From Iodobacter fluviatilis (GTDB taxonomy: Bacteria > Pseudomonadota > Gammaproteobacteria > Burkholderiales > Chitinibacteraceae): a stretch of DNA of 64,000 nt. The first letter of the stretch is position 1, and every line of letters begins with the position of its first letter. A program made the position numbers and the translations under genes. Of this stretch, positions 31,998 to 41,506 are shown piece after piece. Below the pieces are notes generated by a model. That model made no database searches. It had not been told where the DNA came from and saw only the letters and a list, made by a program, of their open reading frames with translations. The stretch lies in NCBI RefSeq assembly GCF_004194535.1, contig NZ_CP025781.1, positions 682,001 through 746,000 on the forward strand. The letters are read 5' to 3'.

Positions 31998-33485
31998 TTA
32001 GCGGTTGCGTAATTTAAAGAAATTGTAGTGCTGATAAGGCTCGCTCACGAGGTAGATGGCGGCCGATTGGGAGGGGATATTCAGCACCACGCTACCCGCT
32101 TGCACTCTGCATGCGGGTGCTACGCCAAACGCATCGTGCAGCGGCACACCGTCATACCAGTGCGAGTAAGGAAGGAGCAGCTTGGTCATCAGCGGCTGGC
32201 TAGCTAAATTAACGATCACTAAGGCGGCCTCGCCGGGAATATCGGTGTAGCGTAAAAATACCAGCGCATTGCCTGCTAAGCGATCTCCCAGCACCAAGAC
32301 ATCACCATATTGCAGCGCAGCATTACTTTGGCGAATGCGGATTAAATCTTGCATAAACTGGCGCTGTGCATGATTCCAATCACCCTGATTCCAGCGCATA
32401 GGGCGGCGGCAATCCGGATCTGCCCCGCCTTCCATACCGATTTCTTCACCGTAATAAACCAGCGGAATACCTGGTAAGGTGAACTGCATAATCATGGCAA
32501 GCTGGGCTTTTTCTACACTGCCCACCGTCGTCAAAAGCCTTGGCGTATCGTGGCTTGAAAGCATGTTCCATGAACAAAGCAGGCCACTTAAGCCGTAAGC
32601 TGCTCTAGCGTCCTTAAGCGCATAATTCATTTGCAGCGCATCAATTTCCCCCGCCAGCCAAGCCAACGTGGCGGTGCGATACCAGTAATTCATCATGCCT
32701 TTAAAACCGCCGCCCGCCTGAAACCAGCTCCCCGAAAAGCCATTCAATTCGCCAAGTAGGCCGGCCTTGGGGAAACGCTGGGCAATGATGGTCGCCATTT
32801 CCTGCGCCACTTCTATTCCCACATCCTGCGCCACATCAAAGCGCCAATTATCGACTCCCTTGGCTAACCAGTGCTGTACTAGGCTATCGGGCTGGCGGTA
32901 TAAAATATCGCGAACGGCGGGGGTGCTTAAGTTCAGCTCTGGCATCTGGCCATAATCTTGCCAACAAAGATAACCGCCATCGTCTGTAAAACTAAACCAA
33001 TCACGCTTAGTTGCATCTCCCGCCTTGGCCGCCAAAAACCACGGGTGGCTGTCGGATACATGATTAAGTACCGCATCCAGTGTCAGGCTCATGCCTTTGG
33101 CGTGTAATGCCGCAATCAGCCGCAGCAAGGCAGCTTCTCCACCAAACATCGGGTCGATGCTAAAAAAATCCACTGCATCGTATTTATGATTGCTGGGGGC
33201 AGTAAATACCGGCGTTAAGTAAACGCCCGTTACCCCTAGATCAAGTAGGTAATCCAACTTTTCGGCAATACCATCCAAATCACCACCAAAAAACTGCATG
33301 CCCCAAGGCTGATCTAGGGTTGTATCATCCCAGCCCCGCTTTACAATATCTGGATGCGAATACGCCGCTTGCGCAAGCTTTGCTGCGCTAGAAAGCCCGC
33401 CTCCAATAGCAAAGCGCTCGGGGAAAATCTGATAAATAATTTGACTCGCCATTTGCTTGGTGGCGGCATCTAGGGTGTTTTTCAT
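31998..33485 (-). CDS. Alpha-amylase family (GH13) glycosidase
   Basis: About 495 residues with the GH13 barrel: region I DAVLNHVSDSHPWF, region II GVDNWRFDVAQDVG with the nucleophile aspartate, region III LLGELNGF with the acid/base glutamate, and region IV LSSHDTPRLL. The opening IIYQIFPERFAIG and MQFFGGDLDGIAEKLDYLLDLGVTGVYLTP are typical of neopullulanase/cyclomaltodextrinase-type enzymes, and MYCxxx-like export signals are absent, so it is probably cytoplasmic and acts on maltodextrins. The ATG at 33485 (MKNTLDAATKQ) is preferred; the frame extends to 33524 and a third start lies at MASQII. No maltose transport genes are nearby. Confidence 0.88.
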   Translation of the reverse strand: MKNTLDAATKQMASQIIYQIFPERFAIGGGLSSAAKLAQAAYSHPDIVKRGWDDTTLDQPWGMQFFGGDLDGIAEKLDYLLDLGVTGVYLTPVFTAPSNHKYDAVDFFSIDPMFGGEAALLRLIAALHAKGMSLTLDAVLNHVSDSHPWFLAAKAGDATKRDWFSFTDDGGYLCWQDYGQMPELNLSTPAVRDILYRQPDSLVQHWLAKGVDNWRFDVAQDVGIEVAQEMATIIAQRFPKAGLLGELNGFSGSWFQAGGGFKGMMNYWYRTATLAWLAGEIDALQMNYALKDARAAYGLSGLLCSWNMLSSHDTPRLLTTVGSVEKAQLAMIMQFTLPGIPLVYYGEEIGMEGGADPDCRRPMRWNQGDWNHAQRQFMQDLIRIRQSNAALQYGDVLVLGDRLAGNALVFLRYTDIPGEAALVIVNLASQPLMTKLLLPYSHWYDGVPLHDAFGVAPACRVQAGSVVLNIPSQSAAIYLVSEPYQHYNFFKLRNR

Positions 33486-33524
33486 GATGGACTCGTGCAA
33501 GAAAAAGACAATAAACCCCATCAA

Positions 33525-33822
33525 TAAACTGACGCGGACATGATGTACTGATTATTGAATAAAAAGCTCGGTCGTGCGCGCTTTAGTCATCAGTTTTTAA
33601 TAAATTGGAATAAATAATTCCGTCACTGAATCTGTGTGATCTGTGGCCAGAAAACACTGATCCATCTATTCAAACTCGATTCCATCCACCGCTCTTAACC
33701 CTGCGGCAGGCAGATACGCGGATGGATAGCGTATCGACCTTACCGTAGGAGCAAGATCGAGGGGTGGGGCGCAGAATATAATTTATGGAATAATTTGTAC
33801 GTTTTAACTTACACTTATAAAT
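33525..33822. other. Intergenic region between the amylase and the sigma factor gene
   Basis: About 300 bases separating divergent genes. A CTTACCGTAGGAGC segment resembles sequence at 60618-60680, but no structured repeat or gene is evident. The Fur-like box lies at its right edge. Confidence 0.4.
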
Positions 33823-33841
33823 AATAATGATTCTTGTTATC
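33823..33841 (+). promoter_or_regulatory. Fur-like box before the sigma factor gene
   Basis: AATAATGATTCTTGTTATC matches 14 of 19 positions of GATAATGATAATCATTATC. It covers the first in-frame ATG (33827) of the sigma gene, which argues that translation begins further downstream. It would repress the locus when iron is sufficient. Confidence 0.6.
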
Positions 33842-33892
33842 TTTAAATTCAAACGGTATGATTCGCCGCTTTTCTGCTTTGAGTTATGTGCA

Positions 33893-34378
33893 GTGTTTGA
33901 GCGTTATTATCACGATTTGCATCACTTTATTTCCCGTTCCATCGGCTGCCGCGATAAGGCACAGGATGTGGTGCAAGAGGCTTATGCACGCGTGCTTGCC
34001 AATCAGCAAGTTTCGGCCAATAACGACGCAAGCTTTGGGGCTCTGCTCTATACCACCGCTAAAAATATCGTGATTGATCAATACCGGCAGAATAAATCGC
34101 GCCAATACGATAATTATGAGCATCTTGAGCTGGCCGCATCGCGGGCTGATGAGCCAGAGCATCGCGCTGCGGGCAGGCAATCGATGAATCAATTACTCGC
34201 GCTGATTGATAACTTACCACCTCGTTGTAAAGAGGCCTTTGTTTTGTATAAATTTGAAGGCTTAAGCCACGCCGAAATTGCCAAAAAAATGGGTATTTCG
34301 ATCAATATGGTGGAAAAGCACATTATCAACGCCCTAGTGATCTGCAAAAAAGGCATGCATGGTCGAGGTGAACAATGA
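33893..34378 (+). CDS. FecI-type ECF RNA polymerase sigma factor
   Basis: An ECF sigma factor of ~161 residues. Region 2 is VFERYYHDLHHFISRSIGCRDKAQDVVQEAYARVL and region 4 is LPPRCKEAFVLYKFEGLSHAEIAKKMGISINMVEKHI, which carries the helix-turn-helix reading the -35 element. The frame is open from ATG 33827, but that codon lies inside the Fur-like box, so a GTG at 33893 is the likelier start; this is uncertain. Its stop overlaps the start of the FecR-like gene (ATGA). Such factors turn on transport of iron compounds when the outer-membrane receptor signals; here the STN-type receptor at 37790 is the likely target. Confidence 0.85.
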   Translation: MFERYYHDLHHFISRSIGCRDKAQDVVQEAYARVLANQQVSANNDASFGALLYTTAKNIVIDQYRQNKSRQYDNYEHLELAASRADEPEHRAAGRQSMNQLLALIDNLPPRCKEAFVLYKFEGLSHAEIAKKMGISINMVEKHIINALVICKKGMHGRGEQ

Positions 34379-35352
34379 GCTGCCCAATGCACATCACACA
34401 CATTGATCCCGATACCACGGCGGCAGAGTGGCTATTACGCCAAGAACATGGCCTAAGCCCTGATGAGCAGCTGCATTTTCAGCAGTGGCTAGCTAGCCAC
34501 CCAGCTCATCAACAGGCTTGGCAAGGGATGCAAGATATCAATGGCCTAATTGATGCGATGCCCGCCGCTTGTGGCCAACATTTTTCAAAGCAGCGCAAAC
34601 AGCTTGCCGCTCAAGAAAAACGGGCTCGATTTAAGCAGCAGATCCAAGCTTACTTCTCGCCACGCCGACTTGCTGGCTGTGCGCTAGCAGTACTCGCCTG
34701 TAGCTACCTTTGGCTGAGCACGCCAAGCTACCAGCAGCAAATACACACTGCGCGTGGACAAATGCTTGAGCAGCAACTGCCCGATGGCAGCCGGATTGAA
34801 TTAGATAGCGATAGCCAGTTAGAAATAGCACTGTATAGAGATAAACGCGAGGTGCGCTTAATCAAGGGCCAAGCCATGTTTTATGTGAGCAAAGGCCGCC
34901 CGTTTCATGTGCTGACTGATCAAGCCAAAGTGAGCGTGATTGGCACCCAATTTACGGTGCGAAATATTCAGCAGCAAACGCAAGTTGCGGTGCAATCGGG
35001 CAGAGTAGCCGTCTACGCTAAGCCATCATCCAGTCAATCGGCAGGCGTTATTTTGCAAGCAGGAGAAACGGTGTCACTTGCCAATCACCATCTGGCCCCT
35101 GTGCAGTTTATTGCTCCCGAGGCGGTTGGAAGCTGGCGGCAAGGCCGATTAACTTTTAATAACACCAAGCTCATCGATGCTATTGCCGAGTTTGAACGCT
35201 ATGCCGATACAGGGCTGAGCGTTGCCACTCCTAAGCTTGGCCAGCTCCGTATTTCTGGTAGCTTTGAGATTAATAAACTCAAGCAATTTACTCGCGCCTT
35301 GCCGCAAGTATTACCTGTGCAGATTAATAACGGCGCCATTTCAAAGCAATAA
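34375..35352 (+). CDS. FecR-type anti-sigma/sigma regulator
   Basis: 325 residues in the FecR arrangement: a cytoplasmic N-terminal helical domain with DTTAAEWLLRQEHGLSPDEQLHFQQWLASHPAHQQAW, a single transmembrane helix near residues 95-113 (RRLAGCALAVLACSYLWLS), and a periplasmic FecR domain (GQMLEQQLPDGSRIELDSDSQLEI, KGQAMFYVSKGRPFHV, VIGTQFTV). It holds or activates the FecI-type factor according to the state of the outer-membrane receptor. The ATG overlaps the sigma gene stop, so the two are translationally coupled. The periplasmic part should contact the N-terminal STN domain of the receptor at 37790. A chemotaxis receptor gene on the other strand separates them. Confidence 0.88.
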   Translation: MSCPMHITHIDPDTTAAEWLLRQEHGLSPDEQLHFQQWLASHPAHQQAWQGMQDINGLIDAMPAACGQHFSKQRKQLAAQEKRARFKQQIQAYFSPRRLAGCALAVLACSYLWLSTPSYQQQIHTARGQMLEQQLPDGSRIELDSDSQLEIALYRDKREVRLIKGQAMFYVSKGRPFHVLTDQAKVSVIGTQFTVRNIQQQTQVAVQSGRVAVYAKPSSSQSAGVILQAGETVSLANHHLAPVQFIAPEAVGSWRQGRLTFNNTKLIDAIAEFERYADTGLSVATPKLGQLRISGSFEINKLKQFTRALPQVLPVQINNGAISKQ

Positions 35353-35370
35353 GTCTGCATCAAACCATCT

Positions 35371-37002
35371 CTATGCAAGCCGAAAGCGCTGCATTTGCGC
35401 TTGCAGCTGCAAGCTAATTTCAAACAATTGCCGGCTATCTTGGCTGGCTTGCTGTGTGATGCTGAGATTGTTATCCGCAAACTGAGCGATGGAAGCCACA
35501 CTATTGGCGATGGCTTGGCTTTCTGCGACTTGTTCAGAAATATTTTGGCTTAAGGTATCTAGCTCCACAGAAGCTTTATTTGCGCCTTCTCGTAATTCGG
35601 TGAGGGGCTCAACGATTTCACCAATCATTTTAACCCCGCGTGCCATTTCATTTTTTCCATGGCCAATTTGCAATATCGCTTCACTGGTCTGCTGATCCAT
35701 CGCTTCAATTACGCCTTGAATTTCTCTGGTCGCGCTGGCAGTTCTATCCGCCAGCCGCCTTACCTCATCCGCCACCACCGCAAACCCACGGCCCGCTTCT
35801 CCAGCACGTGCAGCTTCAATCGCTGCGTTTAAAGCCAGCATATTTGTTTGCTCAGCAATTTCGGTCACAGAGCTAATCATGGTGCGCATGGAGTTAGCCC
35901 TTTGCCGCAATACATCTACGGCATCGGCACTATTTTGAATGGTGCTGGCGATAGAGGCGATTTCATGTGAGGCAACTTCAATCAGCTGTTGGCCTCGCCC
36001 TGCCAAGCTGGCGGCTTGTTTGGATTGCTGCTGAGCTAGGCTGGCCGTTTGCTCTGCAACATGCAGTTTATTAACAAACTCGCCCACCACCCGATTGATT
36101 TGGTAAAGCTCTGATTGCTGCCTAGCCACGCCATCGGCAACATCCGCAGCGCCTTGCTGGGTAGACTGCGCAGCAGTAGAAACTTGATTTGCCGAATCGC
36201 GCAAGCCCAACACCATCGTGGCCAGCCCTGCCTGCATTTTCTGCATTTGCGTCAACATCATGGCGGTTTCATCACGCCCATCAATCTTCACTAAACAGCG
36301 TAAATCGCCATCCGCCATCTTTACCATTATCTCAACGCCATGCCCAAGTGGGCGAATAATGCTACGCGTTACAGACCAAGCAAAAAAGGGCCCTGCCGCT
36401 AAAGCGACCAAGCTTAAAACCCAGAGAAAAGAACGTGTATCACTCATGCGCTTTAATACATTATCCAACTCCCCCGACATATTACTTTGCTGCATAGCGG
36501 CCAATTGTGCGGTGGCCGCAAGTAAAGCATTCAAGGATGGCTGAGTCTGGCTAGCGTATTGTTGGGCTAAAGTGGCTTGATCACCTAGCTCGATTAAATC
36601 TACCGTATCGGTAAAAGCGCGAAGATACCGCTCCCGCAGCGCGGCCAAGGCTTGCAAAATGGCCACCTTATCCTCCGCCCAAGGCAAGGCTTGCAATTTT
36701 TGAAAGGAGCTATTGGTTTGCTTACTGGCTAATTCCATAGCGGTATAGAGAGGCAAACGGGCTTGTCGCTCAGGCGTGGTCACAATTTGTAATAGCAGCA
36801 GTGCGGCACTTTGAGAGTGGCGTTCTAAATCGGCAGTCACACTCTGTTTTCTAGCCTCCACCTGCACAATATTATGCATGGCTAGATCTATACGGGCTAA
36901 ACCGGCCCAGACGCTTACAGAAATAATTAATAAAAACACCAGCATCAGCATGAATGCCATCGTTAATCGAGCGCCAATTTTAATTCTATTTAAATAGTTC
37001 AC
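35371..37002 (-). CDS. Methyl-accepting chemotaxis protein
   Basis: 543 residues: an N-terminal transmembrane helix ([22 protein letters not shown]), a ~160-residue periplasmic four-helix bundle ([18 protein letters not shown] and onward), a second helix ([17 protein letters not shown]), a HAMP domain with [17 protein letters not shown], and the long cytoplasmic signalling coiled coil. The highly conserved hairpin tip reads [32 protein letters not shown]. There is no CheB/CheR pentapeptide at the C-terminus. It senses an unknown ligand and passes the signal to CheA/CheW. Its place within an iron-uptake locus on the opposite strand, ending 19 bases after fecR, looks accidental but could mark an iron- or haem-related stimulus. 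Confidence 0.92.
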   Translation of the reverse strand: MNYLNRIKIGARLTMAFMLMLVFLLIISVSVWAGLARIDLAMHNIVQVEARKQSVTADLERHSQSAALLLLQIVTTPERQARLPLYTAMELASKQTNSSFQKLQALPWAEDKVAILQALAALRERYLRAFTDTVDLIELGDQATLAQQYASQTQPSLNALLAATAQLAAMQQSNMSGELDNVLKRMSDTRSFLWVLSLVALAAGPFFAWSVTRSIIRPLGHGVEIMVKMADGDLRCLVKIDGRDETAMMLTQMQKMQAGLATMVLGLRDSANQVSTAAQSTQQGAADVADGVARQQSELYQINRVVGEFVNKLHVAEQTASLAQQQSKQAASLAGRGQQLIEVASHEIASIASTIQNSADAVDVLRQRANSMRTMISSVTEIAEQTNMLALNAAIEAARAGEAGRGFAVVADEVRRLADRTASATREIQGVIEAMDQQTSEAILQIGHGKNEMARGVKMIGEIVEPLTELREGANKASVELDTLSQNISEQVAESQAIANSVASIAQFADNNLSITQQASQDSRQLFEISLQLQAQMQRFRLA

Positions 37003-37749
37003 TCATCAGCCTCTATTAAAAGCGCCTAACAAATCGCCAATATCACTTCAAGCAAAAAAGCGATCAATGCCACTCCAAGCTTTGCTTGCCCTTAATCACA
37101 AGCAAACTGGATGTCAGCTCATTCGCGCTATATCAACAGTAGTTGAAATTCTTCTGATCAGTAGCCAGTAGTCAATATTTCGCACCATGTAAGCAAATGT
37201 CATTATTGAGCTTTGCGCCCCCCTACCCTCGCCAATACGCCTACCACCAGCGCTTAGGCAAATTCACTTTTGCTGGTTTACTCCCACTCGCCTCTCAATT
37301 AAATAACTGATGTTACGCAGTGATCATCTTTTTAGTGCCTTCGGCACGTTGATTTTGGCGCGGTATCCCCGCGGGGGACTCACTTTCTTGAACGGCCAGA
37401 AATCATAGTACGCAAAGAAGGCTGCCCCACGAAACACGAAGGCCCCTGTGCTGCGGACAATCGAGTCGGCGGCAGGCGGGATTGGCTCGTTCCTCGCTCC
37501 CTGGCCGAAACCCCGCCCCGCTTGTTACTCGCTCCGGCGTGTTTCAAGGGGAGATTTAAGCCCCGTACTACTTGCTGCGATACGAATTTTAATCGCTGGG
37601 TATTAAACACTAAAAACCAATAAAACAACTTAATTCAAGTCTTGTTTTTCTCCGTGTTTCAAGATTTAGGTTTGGCTGCGTAACATCAATTAAATAAAAA
37701 ATATTTGCACAGCCACGTCAGGGTTAATGCGTTTCATTCGTTTTACTTG
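37003..37749. other. Intergenic region containing a dispersed repeat
   Basis: About 750 bases with no gene. The inverted repeat copy occupies 37335-37570. The bases 37571-37749 lead to the receptor promoter. Confidence 0.5.
37335..37570. repeat. ~235-base dispersed repeat (copy B, inverted)
   Basis: Inverse of the repeat at 26690-26935: it starts AGTGCCTTCGGCACGTTGAT and ends GGGGAGATTTAAGCCCCGTA. It contains GACAATCGAGTCGGCGGCAG, the inverse of the shared core. Copies differ by small indels and the segment around GGTCCAGCGGGACGCC is replaced. Confidence 0.8.
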
Positions 37750-37768
37750 TGAATGATTCTTAAAATCA
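37750..37768 (+). promoter_or_regulatory. Fur-like box before the TonB-dependent receptor
   Basis: GTGAATGATTCTTAAAATC matches 12 of 19 Fur consensus positions and lies 21 bases before the receptor start. It shares GAATGATTCTT-like sequence with the box at 33823. Confidence 0.5.
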
Positions 37769-37789
37769 TCTACAAGCGAGTAAAAATTA

Positions 37790-40690
37790 ATGAAACCTTC
37801 CCGCCGCACTGCGCTTCGTCCTTTGATTTTGGCGCTTAGCTTGGCTTTTTCAGCACTGCCCAGCCATGCAGCCCAGCCTACTGCCGCAGAATTTAACATC
37901 AGCAGCCAGCCACTGAGCCACGCTTTGAACGAGCTGGCTCGTCAATCGGGCATGGTGTTGCTGGTAGATGCCAAGCTTACAGAAGGCCGCCAAAGCCCAG
38001 CACTCAAAGGCCGATATAGCGTGCGCGATGCTTTGCGCCAATTACTGAGCGGCAGCGATTTGCGTGCCGAGGTAAATAGCGATGGCACGATTGTTTTAAA
38101 GCCAGCGCCGCAAGCGGATAATGCCTTTGTCATTGATGCGGTAAAAGTCAGCGGCGCGGCGGCAGCATTTTTAAGTGATGAGCAAATCGAAGCCAGCGAT
38201 CACCCCTATGTAAAGCCGGGCTCATTTGCCCATATTAGCCGCGAAAATATTGATCGCTTTCGAGGCACCTCACCCGCCGATATTTTTAAGGGCACGCCCG
38301 GTGTGGTGGTGAGCGATGCAAGAAATAGCGGTGCAGTCGATGTGAATATCCGTGGCATGCAGGGCCAAGGCCGCGTGCCGGTGTTGATTGATGGCAGCTT
38401 GCAATCCTCCACCGTTTACCGAGGCTACGCAGGGATAGCCGGCCGCAGCTATATCGACCCAGAGCTGATCAGCGAAATCAATATCGCCAAAGGCCCAAGC
38501 ATGGGTGCTGAAGGCGCGGGAGCGATTGGTGGGCTGGTGAGCATGCAAACATTGCGCAGCGAAGATATTTTAAAGCCGGGTGAGCGTAGCGGTTTTAGAG
38601 TTCGCACTGGTCTACAAAACAATAGCAAGCAAGCACCCACTGATTTTGAAACCACACCCCGTGCTAATCGCAACAATATCTTGGACCCACGTAGTGGCTT
38701 TTTAAGCCTTGCCTACGCCACCAAACAAGATGATTTTGATGTGGTTGCGGCCATCAGCCATCGCAGCATTGGCAATTACTTTGCGGGTAAAAATGGCTTC
38801 AGCAGCTACCAGAATATCGATGAAAATGGCGATGATAATGGCATCACCCAGTTTTACCACGCTGGTGATGAAGTGCTTAATACCTCGAACACCACCGATT
38901 CTGCTCTGCTGAAAACCACGATCAACTTAAGTGACGATCAAGCTTTAGAGCTTAGCTACCGCTATTTTAAAAGCACTTACGGCGAAATCATGCCTTCGCA
39001 AATTTTGCGTAATAGCACCGGCATTATTAAACAATGGAAGCCGAGCGAAGTCAGCACTGATGCATGGACCGCACGCTATAAATATCAGCCCGCTGACAAT
39101 GCGCTGATTAGCCTGAAAGCCAATCTGTGGTACACCGATATGGAAAGCGCAGCCCGCAATGGCGATGTTTTCAGTAACCCGCATGAAGGTAAACCCACCA
39201 ATTGGGATCACGAATGCGAGCAATGTGTAGAAACACTCTATCTGGCTAAAAACCAATCGCAGCGCTATGGCGCAGATATAAGCAATACCTCGCGCTTTGA
39301 TAGCGCCTACGGTGCTTTTAGCCTGGACTATGGTTTTTCGCTGCAAAAAGAAGATATCGCCCCATCAGACAGCGTAAAGCGTGATCAAGACGATGTGAAC
39401 CACAACCGCACAAATCGAAGCGGCACACGCAATGAAGAAAGCGCCTTTATTAATATGCAATGGCAGCCCACAAACTGGCTGACTGTAGAGGCCGGTGGCC
39501 GCTATTTACGCTATAGCAGTAAAGACCGTAATTCCATCGCCACCCAGCTTGAAGAGCCGCTAGGCTGGAAACGCATCTATTTATATGACGATAAACGTAA
39601 TCGAATTGGCAGTGTGCTCTGGCATCAAGATAATACCGGCCAATTTAGCGATGCAACAAACCCACTCAAAGCCGACAAAATTGTTCTGGAGCATGACAAA
39701 GACGAAGAGCCGGTAGAAATCAGTAGCAGCCAAGTTCACGAATCCACCGTCAACGATATGGTTTATCACAACGATATCCCCGGGGCCTTTAGCCGCACCG
39801 ATCCTATTGAGCGTGAAGGCAGCGGCTTTGCGCCTGCGTTTGGCCTAACATTTAAACTAAGCGACAACATCAGCAGCTATCTGCGCTACACCGAAGGCCT
39901 GCGCATGCCTAGCCTTTATGAATCCACGGTTGGCTTCTCGGCGACTTTCTCCTCGCCACTGGAGCCTGAGCACAGCAAAAACTGGGAAACCGGTATTAGC
40001 TTTGTGAAAGACGATGTATTTACAACGGAAGACAAGCTGCGCTTTAAAGTGGCCTACTTTAATAACACCACCGATCAATACATCAGCCGCGTGATGATCT
40101 CAGGCAAAAAGGCTTGGGATCAGAACTTCTCCATGGCCAATATTGATAGCTTCAGCGTTTCTGGCTTTGAGCTGCAATCGTCTTACGACCGTGGCGATTT
40201 CTTTGGCGAGCTAGCCGCCACTCTGAATCATAAAGCCATGATTTGCGATTCAAAAATGGCAGGCTATCTGCGGAACAAAGCAGAATACACGCCCAAACTC
40301 AGCGAAACCCCAGACTGCTCACCCATCGGATTTAGCTCGTCTTACGTCAGTAATATGATCCCGCCAAAGATCAGCATGAATGCCACATTCGGTGCGCGTT
40401 TGCTGGATCAAAAACTCAGCATGGGCGTACGTGCTAGTTATGTAAGCGGCCCATTAAACACCGCCGAAGAAGGTGCATCTTGGCAGAGCTACAGTGGCTC
40501 AACATTACAAATCAAAACCCTGCCTTACAGCTTGGTGGATCTGTTTGCCAGCTACAAAATCAACGCCGATACCCGTGTAGATATGAGCATCGACAACGCC
40601 ACCGATCGCTACTATATCGACCCGCTTTCCCTCAGCCTGATGCCAGGGCCTGGCCGCACCGTGCGCTTGTCGCTAGGGATGAAGTTTTAA
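37790..40690 (+). CDS. STN-domain TonB-dependent receptor, probably for haem
   Basis: 966 residues. A signal peptide (LILALSLAFSALPSHA) is followed by a STN (secretin/TonB short N-terminal) domain at ~30-110 (FNISSQPLSHALNELARQSGMVLLVD), which marks receptors that signal to FecR. The plug follows (DIFKGTPGVVVSDARNSGAVDVNIRGMQGQGRVPVLIDG), then the 22-strand barrel, ending GPGRTVRLSLGMKF with the C-terminal phenylalanine. EGLRMPSLYE and LEPEHSKNWE occupy the positions of the FRAP/NPNL box of haem receptors. The next gene encodes a haem oxygenase, so haem or haem-protein is the probable substrate. Fur and the upstream FecI/FecR pair are the likely controls. Confidence 0.88.
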   Translation: MKPSRRTALRPLILALSLAFSALPSHAAQPTAAEFNISSQPLSHALNELARQSGMVLLVDAKLTEGRQSPALKGRYSVRDALRQLLSGSDLRAEVNSDGTIVLKPAPQADNAFVIDAVKVSGAAAAFLSDEQIEASDHPYVKPGSFAHISRENIDRFRGTSPADIFKGTPGVVVSDARNSGAVDVNIRGMQGQGRVPVLIDGSLQSSTVYRGYAGIAGRSYIDPELISEINIAKGPSMGAEGAGAIGGLVSMQTLRSEDILKPGERSGFRVRTGLQNNSKQAPTDFETTPRANRNNILDPRSGFLSLAYATKQDDFDVVAAISHRSIGNYFAGKNGFSSYQNIDENGDDNGITQFYHAGDEVLNTSNTTDSALLKTTINLSDDQALELSYRYFKSTYGEIMPSQILRNSTGIIKQWKPSEVSTDAWTARYKYQPADNALISLKANLWYTDMESAARNGDVFSNPHEGKPTNWDHECEQCVETLYLAKNQSQRYGADISNTSRFDSAYGAFSLDYGFSLQKEDIAPSDSVKRDQDDVNHNRTNRSGTRNEESAFINMQWQPTNWLTVEAGGRYLRYSSKDRNSIATQLEEPLGWKRIYLYDDKRNRIGSVLWHQDNTGQFSDATNPLKADKIVLEHDKDEEPVEISSSQVHESTVNDMVYHNDIPGAFSRTDPIEREGSGFAPAFGLTFKLSDNISSYLRYTEGLRMPSLYESTVGFSATFSSPLEPEHSKNWETGISFVKDDVFTTEDKLRFKVAYFNNTTDQYISRVMISGKKAWDQNFSMANIDSFSVSGFELQSSYDRGDFFGELAATLNHKAMICDSKMAGYLRNKAEYTPKLSETPDCSPIGFSSSYVSNMIPPKISMNATFGARLLDQKLSMGVRASYVSGPLNTAEEGASWQSYSGSTLQIKTLPYSLVDLFASYKINADTRVDMSIDNATDRYYIDPLSLSLMPGPGRTVRLSLGMKF

Positions 40691-40729
40691 AGCGTTTTAG
40701 GACACTACTCAAAATAAATCCCAGCTTTA

Positions 40730-40832
40730 CCGTCATGCCCTCATACCTTTACCGTCATTCCCGCATGCCTTTGGCGGGAATCCAGCTGCGCTGCTGGATC
40801 CCCGATAAAAACACTCGGGGATGACGGGCTGG
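40730..40832. repeat. REP-like palindromic repeat cluster
   Basis: TACCGTCATTCCCGC with its inverse GGCGGGAATCCAGC, then a second hairpin GCTGGATCCCCG...CGGGGATGACGG. This is the widespread CCGTCATTCCCGC family of intergenic palindromes. It lies between the receptor and haem oxygenase genes. Confidence 0.75.
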
Positions 40833-40924
40833 GCACAGGGGAAATGAATACAAACCAAGGCCACACCCCCAGCAATTTATAAATACCCACCCACCACCTT
40901 TATGACTAGAGTAAACAAACCACT

Positions 40925-41506
40925 ATGAATGCTGTTGCCGAACTAAGCCGTACCCAAGCACTAAAAGCCTTAACAACTGACACACACGATCAGCTGGATA
41001 AGCGCATCATGGCCAACAAGCCTTTTGCAAACCGTGATAATTACGCCCGCTTTCTGATTGCCCAATACGGCTTTCTAAGGGATTGCGATCCGCTTTATGA
41101 CAACCCAGATCTAGCCGCCCTTTTCCCTGATTTAGCCGAGCGCCGTCGCTATGATCGTATCGCAGCCGATATCACCGACTTGGAACGCAGCCTACCGGAA
41201 CACGATACTTTGCCTGCCCTTGAGCATACGCAAGATATTCCCACCGCTTTGGGCTGGATGTATGTGACCGAAGGCTCTAAACTCGGCGCAGCCATTTTAT
41301 TAAAAATGGCGGCAAGCCTTGGCTTATCCGAAGAATTTGGTGCTCGTCATTTAGCCGGAGCGCCTGAAGGACGCGCGAAGAACTGGCGCGAATTTGTAGC
41401 GGTACTCGATGGCATTACCTTAAGCGCGACCGAAGAAACACGCGCAGTAGCCGGTGCCAAAGCTGCTTTCACCCGTATGAATAACCATTTAGATCAGGTG
41501 TATTAA
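40925..41506 (+). CDS. Haem oxygenase (biliverdin-producing, HemO/PigA-like)
   Basis: A 193-residue all-helical protein of the bacterial haem oxygenase family, cytoplasmic. It would open the porphyrin ring of imported haem, giving iron, CO and biliverdin. The N-terminal LKALTTDTHDQLDKRIM carries the candidate proximal haem ligand histidine, and LGWMYVTEGSKLGAAILLKMA matches the distal helix with its glycine pair and the GSxLGA motif. Length is like PigA and HemO (~198). It lies 234 bases after the receptor gene with a REP-like repeat in the gap. The stop overlaps the next start (TAATG), so the DUF454-TonB gene is coupled to it. Confidence 0.88.
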   Translation: MNAVAELSRTQALKALTTDTHDQLDKRIMANKPFANRDNYARFLIAQYGFLRDCDPLYDNPDLAALFPDLAERRRYDRIAADITDLERSLPEHDTLPALEHTQDIPTALGWMYVTEGSKLGAAILLKMAASLGLSEEFGARHLAGAPEGRAKNWREFVAVLDGITLSATEETRAVAGAKAAFTRMNNHLDQVY

